Assembly: GCA_035638075.1 (NCBI GenBank)
Contig: DASRAU010000015.1
Location: 199,187-263,186, forward strand
Length of the DNA: 64,000 bases
From: DASRAU01 sp035638075
Lineage (GTDB): Bacteria; Acidobacteriota; Polarisedimenticolia; Gp22-AA2
Direction: 5' to 3'
In this document: positions 27,830 through 36,593 of the stretch, in pieces
Layout of the letters: each line of letters begins with the position of its first letter
How positions within the stretch are numbered: position 1 is the stretch's first letter
Translations under genes and position numbers: made by a program
Notes under the pieces: generated by a model
What the model was told of the DNA's origin: nothing
The model's database searches: none
The model's input: only the letters and a program-made list of their open reading frames with translations

Positions 27830-28396
27830 GTGCCGTTTCAAATTCTGGATCGCCCGCTGCCCGGAGTCGTCGTCATCAGGCCGGATGCCTATGCCGACGA
27901 GCGGGGACTGTTCATCGAGTCGTTCCGGGCCGATCGCTTCGAGGAGCTGGGCATTCCCGCGGCCTTCGTGCAGGAGAACCAGTCGCGCTCGCGCAAGGGG
28001 GTCATCCGCGGCCTGCACTTCCAGTGGGAGCCCGCGATGGGGAAGCTGATGCGCGTGACGAGGGGGAGGGCCTTCCTCGTCGGCGTGGACATCCGGTGGA
28101 ACTCGCCGACGCTCGGCCGCTGGTTCGGCCTCGAGGCCTCCGACGAGGACCGCACCCAGGTGTGGGCTCCCGCCGGCTTCGCTCGCGGCTTCGCCGCCCT
28201 CGAGGAGGGGACCGAGGTCCTGTACAAGTGCACCGGGACCTACGACCCGAAGAACGAATCGGGCATCCGCTGGAACGACCCGCGCATCGGCCTGCGCTGG
28301 CCCGTGACCGAGCCCCTGCTCTCCCCGAAGGATCGCGACGCGCAGTCGCTCGACGACTGGCTGCGCCGCCCCGAGTCGAAACGCTTCGCTGTCTGA
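27830..28396 (+). CDS. rfbC: dTDP-4-dehydrorhamnose 3,5-epimerase family protein
   Basis: A 188-residue cupin enzyme of normal length starting at GTG 27830 (VPFQILDRPLPGVVVI). Family motifs: DERGLFIESFR, QENQSRSRKGVIRGLHFQ with the catalytic histidine, GRAFLVGVDIRWNSPTLGRW, WAPAGFARGFAALEEGTEVLYKC and the tyrosine in GTYDP. It epimerises C3 and C5 of dTDP-4-keto-6-deoxyglucose on the way to dTDP-rhamnose for surface polysaccharides. The other rfb genes are not in this window, so the substrate is inferred from family. Divergent from the hybrid kinase. Confidence 0.9.
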   Translation: MPFQILDRPLPGVVVIRPDAYADERGLFIESFRADRFEELGIPAAFVQENQSRSRKGVIRGLHFQWEPAMGKLMRVTRGRAFLVGVDIRWNSPTLGRWFGLEASDEDRTQVWAPAGFARGFAALEEGTEVLYKCTGTYDPKNESGIRWNDPRIGLRWPVTEPLLSPKDRDAQSLDDWLRRPESKRFAV

Positions 28397-28415
28397 TACA
28401 GTTCGCTCACCGGAC

Positions 28416-28488
28416 GGGCCGTTAGCTCAGGCGGTAGAGCATGTGCCTTTTAAGCACAGGGTCGCTGGTTCGAGTCCAGCACGGCTCA
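28416..28488 (+). tRNA. tRNA-Lys(TTT)
   Basis: Acceptor GGGCCGT/ACGGCTC, D-arm GCTC/GAGC, anticodon stem TGTGC/GCACA with loop CTTTTAA (anticodon TTT, lysine), T-arm CTGG-TTCGAGT-CCAG, discriminator A. CCA is not encoded (ACCGG follows). Confidence 0.93.
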
Positions 28489-28531
28489 CCGGATGGTCCG
28501 CATGGTCCTCGTTCAAGAAGGAAGAGAGAAG

Positions 28532-29467
28532 ATGGGCGACAACTTCACGTTGACGCCGAAACGGCCCGTGTCCGGGTGGCGTCGCTTCACGGAGCGCGCC
28601 TTCTACCTGGCGAATCCCTTCCGCGTCGGCAACAAGCTGCCGTCGTGGTTGCGTGACTCGGGCCCCTGGGAGGCGGCGTTCAGGGCGGCCGATCCGATCC
28701 GCTACAGCCTCTGGCGGAGCAGGAACAATGGCTCTCCGGCCGCGGCGGTGCCCGAAGGCCCGGAGGCGGCCATCGTCGCGTCCCTCCGCAGGGACGGCAT
28801 CGTCATCCTGCCCGGCTTCGTCCCGCCCGATCTCATCGCGCACATGGAGCGCACGGCGCGCTCCTACGCGCGCGCCGCGGCGGGCATCGACATCGATCAT
28901 CCGAAGCCGGCCGAGCAGACGCACCTGAACAATCTCGGCAACGATCTGCGGCGCGACGACCCGATCCTGACCTTCCTGCGCTCCGACGGGATGCTTCGCA
29001 TCGCCGGCGCCTACCTGGGCTTCCGTCCGCGTCTGCGCCGGCTGGCGCTCTTCTTCAACCAGCCGCAGCCGCACCTCGAGGGTCCGGACAACGTCGAGAA
29101 GCACTTCCACGCCGACACGCACGACTTCATCGCGCTCAAGTTCTTCATCTACCTGCACGACACGGTGGAGAAGAACGGCCCCTTCACCTACGTCAAGGAG
29201 ACGAACTTCTTCGGCCGGCGGCGCGGCGTCGTCGCGCGCATCCCGGCCTACTCCGAGATCTCCTCCGAGGAGATGGCGGAGTTCGTGCCCGCCTCGGAGT
29301 GGGTGCTCGCGACCGGGCCTGCCGGAACCGGGATCTTCGCCGAGACGACGGGCGTTCACCGCGGCGGCCGCACCGAGGCCGGGCACCGCCTGATGCTCGT
29401 CGCCGAGTACGCCAGCCGCCATCCCTGGATTCGCTTCGACCACGACATCGCCGGCCCGGACGAATAG
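28532..29467 (+). CDS. PhyH-like Fe(II)/2-oxoglutarate dioxygenase
   Basis: A 311-residue protein; ATG 28532 is preceded by GGAAGAGAGAAG, which decides it over upstream ATGs at 28493 and 28502. The double-stranded beta-helix core shows the metal triad: HAD in EKHFHADTHDF, and H in ETTGVHRGGRTEAG, with the arginine that binds 2-oxoglutarate. LRRDGIVILPGFVPPDLI at the N-terminal side is the usual entry strand of phytanoyl-CoA dioxygenase-type enzymes. These hydroxylate diverse small molecules; the substrate is unknown. It sits alone between tRNA-Lys and tRNA-Glu. Confidence 0.8.
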   Translation: MGDNFTLTPKRPVSGWRRFTERAFYLANPFRVGNKLPSWLRDSGPWEAAFRAADPIRYSLWRSRNNGSPAAAVPEGPEAAIVASLRRDGIVILPGFVPPDLIAHMERTARSYARAAAGIDIDHPKPAEQTHLNNLGNDLRRDDPILTFLRSDGMLRIAGAYLGFRPRLRRLALFFNQPQPHLEGPDNVEKHFHADTHDFIALKFFIYLHDTVEKNGPFTYVKETNFFGRRRGVVARIPAYSEISSEEMAEFVPASEWVLATGPAGTGIFAETTGVHRGGRTEAGHRLMLVAEYASRHPWIRFDHDIAGPDE

Positions 29468-29480
29468 TCTCGGAGTGGGA

Positions 29481-29486
29481 TAGGAT
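29481..29486 (+). promoter_or_regulatory. possible -10 for tRNA-Glu
   Basis: TAGGAT lies 24 bp before the tRNA-Glu 5' end; the -35 is not convincing. Confidence 0.25.
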
Positions 29487-29509
29487 CCCGACCTTCCGCG
29501 GCGACACGG

Positions 29510-29587
29510 GTCCCCATCGTCTAGCCTGGCCCAGGACACCGCCCTTTCAAGGCGGGAACACGGGTTCAAATCCCGTTGGGGACGCCA
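29510..29587 (+). tRNA. tRNA-Glu(TTC)
   Basis: Acceptor GTCCCCA/TGGGGAC, anticodon stem CCGCC/GGCGG with loop CTTTCAA (anticodon TTC, glutamate), T-arm ACGGG-TTCAAAT-CCCGT, discriminator G, encoded CCA. Confidence 0.93.
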
Positions 29588-29603
29588 TCCTTACCTCCCG
29601 CGC

Positions 29604-29627
29604 TCTGAGCGTTTCTCCAGGCTCAGA
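29604..29627. terminator. hairpin between tRNA-Glu and the convergent beta-helix gene
   Basis: TCTGAGC (29604-29610) pairs with GCTCAGA (29621-29627) over a 10-base loop. It overlaps the stop codon of the leftward gene and lies 17 bp past the tRNA, so it may act as a bidirectional terminator. Confidence 0.35.
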
Positions 29628-32600
29628 AGCATCCTCCGCCCAGGAGCTGCGGCCTGGCGCAGATCGCCGGGAAGGTCGCTTCGGGCTCTTCGTTGTTGCT
29701 CGAGTTCTGGCCGTAGGAGCCTTCGACCGAGCCGTTCTGGCCGACGACGGCGAAGTAGAACGCCTGGCCGGCGGGGGGATTGCCGATGAGCACGCTGGCC
29801 GTGCCGCTCGTGCCGAGACCGCAGGCGGCGCTCGTCCAGCTCATGCCGGCGGCTCCGAGCATGCCCGGTCCCACCGTGCCCCAGTAGAGGACGTGGTCGG
29901 TGGCGCCGCAGGCCGGCGTGTAGCTGAACGTCAGGGTGCCGCCGGCACCCGGCGCCACGGTCATGGTCTTCGCCGCCGAAGCCTCCTGCGGGCTCGACCA
30001 TTCTCCCGAGAACTCCGAGGTGTTCCCGGTGGAATCGGTCGCGGTGGCGGTGACGAGACCGAGGCTCGTCGTCTGTGTCAGCACCGTCCACGAGAGATTC
30101 CCCGAAACGTCGGTCGTGAACGTACCGGAGCCCAGCCAGACGCGTCCCTCGCCGTAGCCGGACGGGTCGGGAGCGGGGGAGCCGTAGACGTCGATGGTGT
30201 ATTTCGACGCGGGCCGGCTGTTCAGCGTTCCCGAGATCAGCACGCTGTTCATGAAGCTCGGCGTCACACTGGTCACGATGGGAAAGTTCTGCAGCACGTT
30301 GGCGCCGAGGTCGCCGTCTCCGGCGTCGTTCGGGGTGACGCCGGCGGGGGCCAGGTCGATGCCGAGCCCGCCGTTGTCGTGGATCGAGTTGACGCGGATG
30401 GTCGTCTGGCGCAGGAGCGTCGAAGCGGTCACGTTCACGCCGGCGCCGCCATTCCAGGCGAGGTGATTGCCGAAGGCGGCCCCCGGGCCGCCGATGAGCC
30501 CGACGGGGCCGACGACGGAGATCCCGTCGCCGCCGTTCCCCAGCGGGGTGACGCCGTCGGGCTTGACCCCGATCGCGTTCGACTGGACGACGTTGGCGGC
30601 GCAGAAATTGGCATTGAGGAAGATGCCGCGGCCGGCGTTCCCCGCGATGACGTTGCCGCCACCCGGCGCGCCGATCGTCAGGAGATTGGAGAACTCGCCG
30701 AAGATGCCGTCGCCGCCGTTCCCGAGCCCGGTCGCTCCGGCGGCATTGGTGCCGATGAGGTTGCCCAGGAGCTGGGCCTGGTAGCTGGACCTCGTCGTCG
30801 CGAGGGACTCGAAATCGAGCCCCCAGCCCCAGAGGATGCCCGTGTCCCCGGAGGCGACGTCGGCGACCTCGAGCGTCCACGCGCCGCCGATCCCGATCCC
30901 CGACAAGGCCGACAGCGGCTCTTCGGGCTGGAAGGTGCCGTTGTACGGGGGCGCGCCGAGGGCGATCGACGTGGCGGCGAAGTCGTCGAACAGCGTCGTC
31001 GAGTAGTCGTCCCCCGCGCCGCCGCGACGGTTCGCCAGGGCGATGCGCCGGCCGTCCGGAGCGATGAGGGTCAGGACCAGGTCCGAGTCGAAGGTGTGGT
31101 TCAGGCCGACGTGGACCTTCACGGTCACCAGAAGATCGGTGGAGGAGCTGGGGATGTTGACCACCGAGGTCGTGGTCGCGAGGTCGGGGATCCCCTTGGG
31201 GGTGTCGAGCGAGCTGCCCTGCTGCGGCAGGCTGTTGCCGATGGCGTCGTAGATCCACACGCCGTGCTGGTCGTTGCCGGCGATGACGTTCCCCTCGCCG
31301 GGATTCGCGCCGCCGTAGCGCACGTAGGGGCCGCCGTTGACGAGCAGGCCGCGATTGTTCCCCAGCTTCACTGTTCCGGTGGCGTCGAGGCCGAGGACGT
31401 TCCCCTGGACCACGCTCGAGGTGCCGTCGGGCCAGACGGCGATGCCGCAGGCGCCTTCCTGCGCGTTGTTTCCCGAGGCGAGATTCCCTTCGCCGGGTCC
31501 CGGACCTCCGACCTGCACGCCCGGAGAGTCGATCAGGATGCCGTGGGCGAGGTTCGGCACCGCCTGCGTCCCGGCGGGATTCGTGCCGACGTAGTTCCCG
31601 AGGATGCTGTTGCCGGGGAACGAATTGCTGCCGCGCGTGGTGATCCCGTAGGTGCCGCCGGAGGCGATGTTGCGCGCCGCGGCGACGCTGCCGCCGACGA
31701 GCGTGTTGCTGGTGCCATAGTCCAGGGTGACGCCCGGGCTGCCGTGGTCGCTGTCCTGCTGGCTGAGGGCGACCGTCCCGGTGATGTCGGTCCCGAGGAA
31801 ATTCCCCTGGATCCGGTTGAACGATGACACCTGGGTGTGGATCCCGTACTGGAGGTTCGCAGAGATCAGGTTGCGAGCGCCCGCCGCGGTGCCGCCGATC
31901 TGGCAGGCGTCGGCGTAGAAAATCTCGATGCCGCTCCCGTGGTTCGGCAGCTTGCCGGTGCCGGTGATGTCGGTGCCGATGGAGTTCCCCTGCACCGTGT
32001 TGCGCAGGGCGTTGAGGGCGGGAAAGCCCTGGATCTCGATCCCGTGTCCCGAGGCCTGCTCGGTTCCGCCCGCGATGACGTTGCGCGCCCCCGGAACGGT
32101 GCCGCCGACCAGGTTCTGCGGCGACTGGTCGATGACGACGCCCTTGGTGTTGCCGATCCCCACGGTGCCGGTGACGTCGGTGCCGATGAGGTTCCCCGCG
32201 ATCACGTTGCCGAAGATCGTCTCCCCCTCGGTGGTCATGCTCCAGGAGAGGAGCGATCCGACATCGCCGCCGGCGGTGTCGGCGACCTCGAGGTTCCAGG
32301 TGCCGGTCAGGCTCCGGCCGTTCAGGATCGACAGCGCCTCGTCGGGCGCGAATGAACCGCTGAAGGGCGCCACTCCGGCCGCGATCGGTGTCGCCGCGCC
32401 GTCGTCGAACAGGGTGCTGTTGTAGTTGTCACCGCCGCCGCCATGCCGGTTCGACAGGACGATGCGCGTGTTGTCCGGAGCGACGAGCGTCAGGACCAGG
32501 TCGCTGTCGAAGGTGTGGACCAGGGACACGCGCACGTTGACGTCGTCGATCAGCTTCTCGTCGCTGATGGTGATCGGCATCGACACGATGCACAGGTCGC

Positions 32601-34422
32601 AGATCGCGACCGCGGCCCCCCGGGACGCGTACTCGGCCTCGAAGGTGGACGGGCCGCGGATGGCGACCCCCGCCTGGAGATTGCCGGAGATGACGTTGCG
32701 CGCCGCGAGGGCGGTGCCGCCGATGGTGTTCAGGTGCGAATCGCGGATGACCACCCCCGCATCCTGGTTGCCGAGGGCGGTCGTCCCGGTGTGATCGAGG
32801 CCGATGAAATTCCCCTCGACGAGGTTGTGTCCCGCTCCGTCGAGGGCCACCCCGCTGCCGGAAAAGCCGTGGATGACCAGGCCGCGCACGACGCTCGACC
32901 CCGCGCGTACGACCAGGCCGTTGGTGCCGGGAGGGAGCGGCCCGCTGCCGTCGAGCTCGACGATGGGGGTCCCCGCATTACCCGGCTGCGTGGTGGCGTC
33001 GAGGGTGACCGGGTCGGTGATGTCGGGAAGCGGCGTCAGCGGAGCGAGGGTGAGGTTCCCGCTCGGCGTGATGGCGAAGGCGATGGTGTCGAGCCCCGCG
33101 TGGGCGTTGGCGTCGAGAATCGCCTGGCGCAGCGATCCGGGACCGCCGTCCGCAATCGTCGTCACGGTATAGACGAGGGGGGCCGCGGGGGGAAGGATGA
33201 TCAGGCCCGCCGGTGCGCTGCCGTCGAGAACGACGAGGGATTCGGCCGCCTCGGGTCCGAGCCGCAGGGAGAGCGCCGCCACCGGCTCCGCGGCGATCGT
33301 GTCGTCGAGCGCCACCAGGGCGTCGTCGCCTCCTTCCGCCACGGGCGCCGCGATCACCAGGGAGCCGCGTCTGAACGCGGCAAGGGACCGGGCCGACCCG
33401 ACCGCGCCGGCGCGCCCCGTCCGGAGCGCGCCGTCGTCACCGACGAGCGCCAGGGAACGCGGCGCCCGCTGTCCGAAGCGCCCGAGCGCCGCCTGCACGG
33501 GGGTGAAGCCGAGCGCCTGTCGTTCCACGACGGCGGCCGGTACGGCGGCGCGGGCCGCGGACCCGAGGGCAAGGGCTCGATCGCGGCCGTGAACGACTTC
33601 CATCCCGCCGGTGACGCCGAGGACGAGGTCGTTCTTTCCGTCGCCGTCGAGATCCCCCAGCGCGAGGGTGGTGATGGGGCCTCCCCGGCGCAACACCTCC
33701 GGCTCGGCCTTCCAGGCCCCCTCCGCGCCCTCGAACGAGAGGACGTCCTGCCGCCCTTCCCGTTCGACCACGACCAGGATGTCGGCGAGCGAATCGGGGA
33801 GATCGATCTCGCCCCCGAGCATCCGCTTCAGTCTCCCCGGGAGTGCGCGGTCGAGCGGCCGCTCGAAATCGCCGCGGCCGTCCCCCTTGAGGAGGAAGAT
33901 CGCCCGGCCCCCCTCCGCCGCCGCGACCAGGTCGAGGCGACCGTCGTCGTCGAAGTCGCCGACCCCCAGGAAGTCGGCCGGGGCCGGAAGGTCGAAGGTG
34001 CGGGCGGCGGCACGGAACGGCGGGACCTGGCGCGGATCGAGATGGTCGGTGCCGCGTCTTTTCAAGGCCTCCGGTTCGAAGGGGTGGATCGCATCGGCGT
34101 CCCCCGGGACCAGCGCCACGATACCGCGCCCGCCTGCGGAAAAGCCCATGGCCAGGTCGGCGGTTCCGTCCCCGTCGAAATCGCCCGACACGAGGGCGCG
34201 CGGCCGCGCCTCTCCGACCGCCGGCCCGGTCGAGGACCGATCGGAGGTCAGGTCCAGGAGCAGCGAGCGCGGCCGGCCGAAGGGGCCGTCGCCGGGCGTG
34301 AGCAGGGCGGGAATCGGTCCGGAGTTCGACGCGCGCGCGGGATCCGGCGCGGCCTCCGGCCCCCCTGCGGCGGCTCCGGGAAGCAGGAGGAAAGAGGCAA
34401 CGATGACGGCGAAGCGTCGCAT
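29623..34422 (-). CDS. giant secreted protein: FG-GAP repeats, beta-helix and two P-domains
   Basis: A 1599-residue exported protein with a signal peptide (MRRFAVIVASFLLLPGAAAG) and a GGGAGAA ribosome-binding site. The N-terminal ~420 residues hold FG-GAP/VCBS calcium motifs (DFDGDGTADLAMG, DFDDDGRLDLVAA, DLDGDGKNDLVLG). From ~430 on comes a long right-handed parallel beta-helix made of NxIxGN-type coils (for example RNVIAGGTEQ, GNVIAGNAGRGIFLN). Two proprotein-convertase P-domain-like modules interrupt it, both with HTFDSDLVLTL and TGTWNLEVAD or GGAWTLEVAD. No membrane anchor or recognised sorting tail is seen at the C-terminus. It probably binds glycans or surfaces outside the cell; no catalytic residues were recognised. 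Confidence 0.85.
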   Translation of the reverse strand: MRRFAVIVASFLLLPGAAAGGPEAAPDPARASNSGPIPALLTPGDGPFGRPRSLLLDLTSDRSSTGPAVGEARPRALVSGDFDGDGTADLAMGFSAGGRGIVALVPGDADAIHPFEPEALKRRGTDHLDPRQVPPFRAAARTFDLPAPADFLGVGDFDDDGRLDLVAAAEGGRAIFLLKGDGRGDFERPLDRALPGRLKRMLGGEIDLPDSLADILVVVEREGRQDVLSFEGAEGAWKAEPEVLRRGGPITTLALGDLDGDGKNDLVLGVTGGMEVVHGRDRALALGSAARAAVPAAVVERQALGFTPVQAALGRFGQRAPRSLALVGDDGALRTGRAGAVGSARSLAAFRRGSLVIAAPVAEGGDDALVALDDTIAAEPVAALSLRLGPEAAESLVVLDGSAPAGLIILPPAAPLVYTVTTIADGGPGSLRQAILDANAHAGLDTIAFAITPSGNLTLAPLTPLPDITDPVTLDATTQPGNAGTPIVELDGSGPLPPGTNGLVVRAGSSVVRGLVIHGFSGSGVALDGAGHNLVEGNFIGLDHTGTTALGNQDAGVVIRDSHLNTIGGTALAARNVISGNLQAGVAIRGPSTFEAEYASRGAAVAICDLCIVSMPITISDEKLIDDVNVRVSLVHTFDSDLVLTLVAPDNTRIVLSNRHGGGGDNYNSTLFDDGAATPIAAGVAPFSGSFAPDEALSILNGRSLTGTWNLEVADTAGGDVGSLLSWSMTTEGETIFGNVIAGNLIGTDVTGTVGIGNTKGVVIDQSPQNLVGGTVPGARNVIAGGTEQASGHGIEIQGFPALNALRNTVQGNSIGTDITGTGKLPNHGSGIEIFYADACQIGGTAAGARNLISANLQYGIHTQVSSFNRIQGNFLGTDITGTVALSQQDSDHGSPGVTLDYGTSNTLVGGSVAAARNIASGGTYGITTRGSNSFPGNSILGNYVGTNPAGTQAVPNLAHGILIDSPGVQVGGPGPGEGNLASGNNAQEGACGIAVWPDGTSSVVQGNVLGLDATGTVKLGNNRGLLVNGGPYVRYGGANPGEGNVIAGNDQHGVWIYDAIGNSLPQQGSSLDTPKGIPDLATTTSVVNIPSSSTDLLVTVKVHVGLNHTFDSDLVLTLIAPDGRRIALANRRGGAGDDYSTTLFDDFAATSIALGAPPYNGTFQPEEPLSALSGIGIGGAWTLEVADVASGDTGILWGWGLDFESLATTRSSYQAQLLGNLIGTNAAGATGLGNGGDGIFGEFSNLLTIGAPGGGNVIAGNAGRGIFLNANFCAANVVQSNAIGVKPDGVTPLGNGGDGISVVGPVGLIGGPGAAFGNHLAWNGGAGVNVTASTLLRQTTIRVNSIHDNGGLGIDLAPAGVTPNDAGDGDLGANVLQNFPIVTSVTPSFMNSVLISGTLNSRPASKYTIDVYGSPAPDPSGYGEGRVWLGSGTFTTDVSGNLSWTVLTQTTSLGLVTATATDSTGNTSEFSGEWSSPQEASAAKTMTVAPGAGGTLTFSYTPACGATDHVLYWGTVGPGMLGAAGMSWTSAACGLGTSGTASVLIGNPPAGQAFYFAVVGQNGSVEGSYGQNSSNNEEPEATFPAICARPQLLGGGCF

Positions 34423-34512
34423 GGCGTTTCTCCCGAGCGGCGAGTGGCTCTATGAGCGGAAACGTCGTCGGTCAGAAAAGTGCGACACGAATTTGAAGAA
34501 ATATTGAAGGCT

Positions 34513-36408
34513 TCAGGATCCGCCGGACGGGTCGGGCGGCTGCGGCTTGTCGGGCGCCGGAGTCTTCGGGATCAGGCCCTGCTGCTCGTTCTTCTCCTGC
34601 TTCTTCTGTTTCTTCTCGATCTTCTTTTCCTTCTCCTTCGCTTTGTCCTTCTCCGCGTCCTTGCGATCCTTGTCGTCCTCCTTGCCGAGGTCGCGGTACT
34701 TGTAGGGATCGATGCCGCGCACTTCCGCCTGGAAGCCGGGGAGGATGGACTTGACGAAGGCGTTCTTGACGAGGTTGGCGATGACCTGCAGGGCGCTCGA
34801 CTTGGGGTCGTCCACCGGGCCGTTCAGAGTGGTGACGGTGGCGACTTCCTTCCGCTTCCTGTTTTCGAGCATCTTCGCCACGCCGCCGACGATCCCCTCG
34901 TACATCTTGCGGAAGACGTTCTTCCCCTTGTCCTGCTCCTTGTCGTAGACGTCGATGTCGTGGAAGAGCGGCTTGACGTAGCCGTTGATCATCCCGTCGC
35001 GCACCCTGATCTCCGAGTAGACGGAGAACTTCCCGGCCGTGACGTCGAACTTGCCGTGCGCGCGCAGCAGGTCGTTCAGCGACTTGAGCTCGGTCTCCTT
35101 GACGGCGAGCTGCAGGGCGAAGTTCGCATTCTTGCCCTCGGGATAGAAAGTCGCCTTGCCGTCCACCGCGCCGCTGCCCATGAATTTCCCCTTGAGGGTC
35201 GCGACGCACGGCCCGTCCTGGGCCCGGGAGGAGACGTTCCTGAGCGTGAAGTCGGTGTTGGTGAAGTAGATCCGGTAGGGCGGATTCTCCGCCTCGTTGA
35301 CGACGCCGAGCGTCCCGTTCTTCAGCAGAACCTCCCTCGCCCGGAAGAGCTGCTGCGGGTTGTTGAGCGATTCGTGCGCCGCCTGGTTGACCTCGTGGCC
35401 GGCCTTCTTGGCCACGGGCGTCGGCTCGGCCCCCTGCGCGTAATCGATCTGGGTGTCGGTGAGGACGATGGAGTCGAGGTCGACCACGCTGATACCGGGC
35501 CCCATCTCGAGAACGCCCGAGCCGGAGAGCTCGCCGCGCCGCACCGTGATGCCGAGCGGCTTCACGACCGGCTCGAAGTAGCTCAGGTCGACCCGCTGCA
35601 CGCTCATCTTCCCCTTGATGGCCGGGGTGGGCTCGGCCATGAAGTCCGCGTTGCCGTCGATGACGGCACGGCCGACGTCGAAGATCTTTCCATCGATGTG
35701 CACGGTCGAGGGATAGGTCCGCTCCTTGGAGCGGACATTGCGGATGTTGTCCGCCGTGAGGTTCACGTCGCTCGCGTGCAGCGGTCGGAAGCCGGAGGCG
35801 TCCTGGTAGACGAGCTTGCCGTTCGTGACGCTCAGCTCGTTCAGCTTGAGCGGGTAGATGCCTTCGATCGCCTGCTGCCAGCCGTGATCGGCGATGCCGA
35901 CCTGGTCCTTGTTCTCCTCGGCCAGCTGCGACAGGTTCGCGTGGATGGTCGGGTTCTCGAACAGGGCGTCGCCGACGAGGCGCAGCGCCACCAGATCGCG
36001 CCAGTGCACGCTGAGGCGCAGGCGCGGGACGTGGATGACCGCCGGCGTCGGGTGCGCATCCTGGTAGACGTCGCCGTCCACGAGGTCGAGCCCCAGCCCC
36101 AGCAGGTGGAAGTCCACCTGGCGCACGGTGGCGTGGTAGCCGACGAGGTTCTCGTTGAGCGTCGTGACGACGAACTTGTGCAGTGGCTTGTCGAGGGCCC
36201 GGTCGAGCACGATGCCGAGGAGCACCAGGACGCCGGCGATGATGAGAAGCGTCCGGAGAATCCGGTAGCGGCGTGTCGTCCTGTCGTGCCGCGGCCGCGG
36301 CCGCTCCGGCTCGCGATCCACCCGCGTGCGCGGCGGTGGAATCGGGACTTCGTGTCTCTCCTGTCGTCCGGGAACGGCTCCGGCCCGGAGCCGTCGTCCT
36401 TCGTCCAC
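34513..36408 (-). CDS. DUF748/AsmA-like envelope protein with lysine-rich tail
   Basis: A 631-residue protein. GTG 36408 was chosen because GGAGGAA lies 6 bp upstream and a sigma-54-like promoter precedes it; the frame extends further to 36585 without support. After a basic N-terminus there is one transmembrane helix (YRILRTLLIIAGVLVLLGIV) and then a long periplasmic beta-rich region typical of DUF748/AsmA-type proteins (DLVDGDVYQ, RLRLSVHWRDLVALRL, GLGLDLVDG, DFTLRNVSSR). Such proteins are bridge-like envelope factors linked to lipid transport or outer-membrane homeostasis. The C-terminal ~60 residues are almost all Lys/Glu/Asp (runs of KEKEKKIEKKQKKQEK) and then Pro-rich, unlike the rest. 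It is upstream of the giant beta-helix gene in the same direction. Confidence 0.75.
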   Translation of the reverse strand: MDEGRRLRAGAVPGRQERHEVPIPPPRTRVDREPERPRPRHDRTTRRYRILRTLLIIAGVLVLLGIVLDRALDKPLHKFVVTTLNENLVGYHATVRQVDFHLLGLGLDLVDGDVYQDAHPTPAVIHVPRLRLSVHWRDLVALRLVGDALFENPTIHANLSQLAEENKDQVGIADHGWQQAIEGIYPLKLNELSVTNGKLVYQDASGFRPLHASDVNLTADNIRNVRSKERTYPSTVHIDGKIFDVGRAVIDGNADFMAEPTPAIKGKMSVQRVDLSYFEPVVKPLGITVRRGELSGSGVLEMGPGISVVDLDSIVLTDTQIDYAQGAEPTPVAKKAGHEVNQAAHESLNNPQQLFRAREVLLKNGTLGVVNEAENPPYRIYFTNTDFTLRNVSSRAQDGPCVATLKGKFMGSGAVDGKATFYPEGKNANFALQLAVKETELKSLNDLLRAHGKFDVTAGKFSVYSEIRVRDGMINGYVKPLFHDIDVYDKEQDKGKNVFRKMYEGIVGGVAKMLENRKRKEVATVTTLNGPVDDPKSSALQVIANLVKNAFVKSILPGFQAEVRGIDPYKYRDLGKEDDKDRKDAEKDKAKEKEKKIEKKQKKQEKNEQQGLIPKTPAPDKPQPPDPSGGS

Positions 36409-36459
36409 GACACTTCCTCCGAGGGCCGGCGCGAAAGGGCGCGGCCCGCGAAGGGAATC

Positions 36460-36474
36460 AGCAAGACACTTGCC
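36460..36474 (-). promoter_or_regulatory. sigma-54-like promoter for the DUF748 gene
   Basis: Minus strand: TGGCAA-GTGTC-TTGCT, differing from the -24/-12 consensus TGGCAC-N5-TTGCW at one base. Predicted transcription begins about 40 bp before the GTG at 36408. Confidence 0.5.
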
Positions 36475-36593
36475 ACGACATTCCTTCGATGCAGCGGACC
36501 CGATCGGCTGTACGCCTTGTCCCGACCGGGTTCTGCGGAGGAGTGCCGAGGAGCGACCGACCTTCCGGACCCGCGCATGTATCATCGGCCCCC

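Noticed and set aside
29299..31827. 842-residue rightward frame
   Set aside because: Antisense to the giant beta-helix gene and crosses the tRNA-Glu gene; no protein features.
36409..36585. Upstream extension of the DUF748 protein
   Set aside because: GTG 36408 has GGAGGAA and a promoter; the extension is Arg-rich, lacks a ribosome-binding site and reaches the divergent SDR start.
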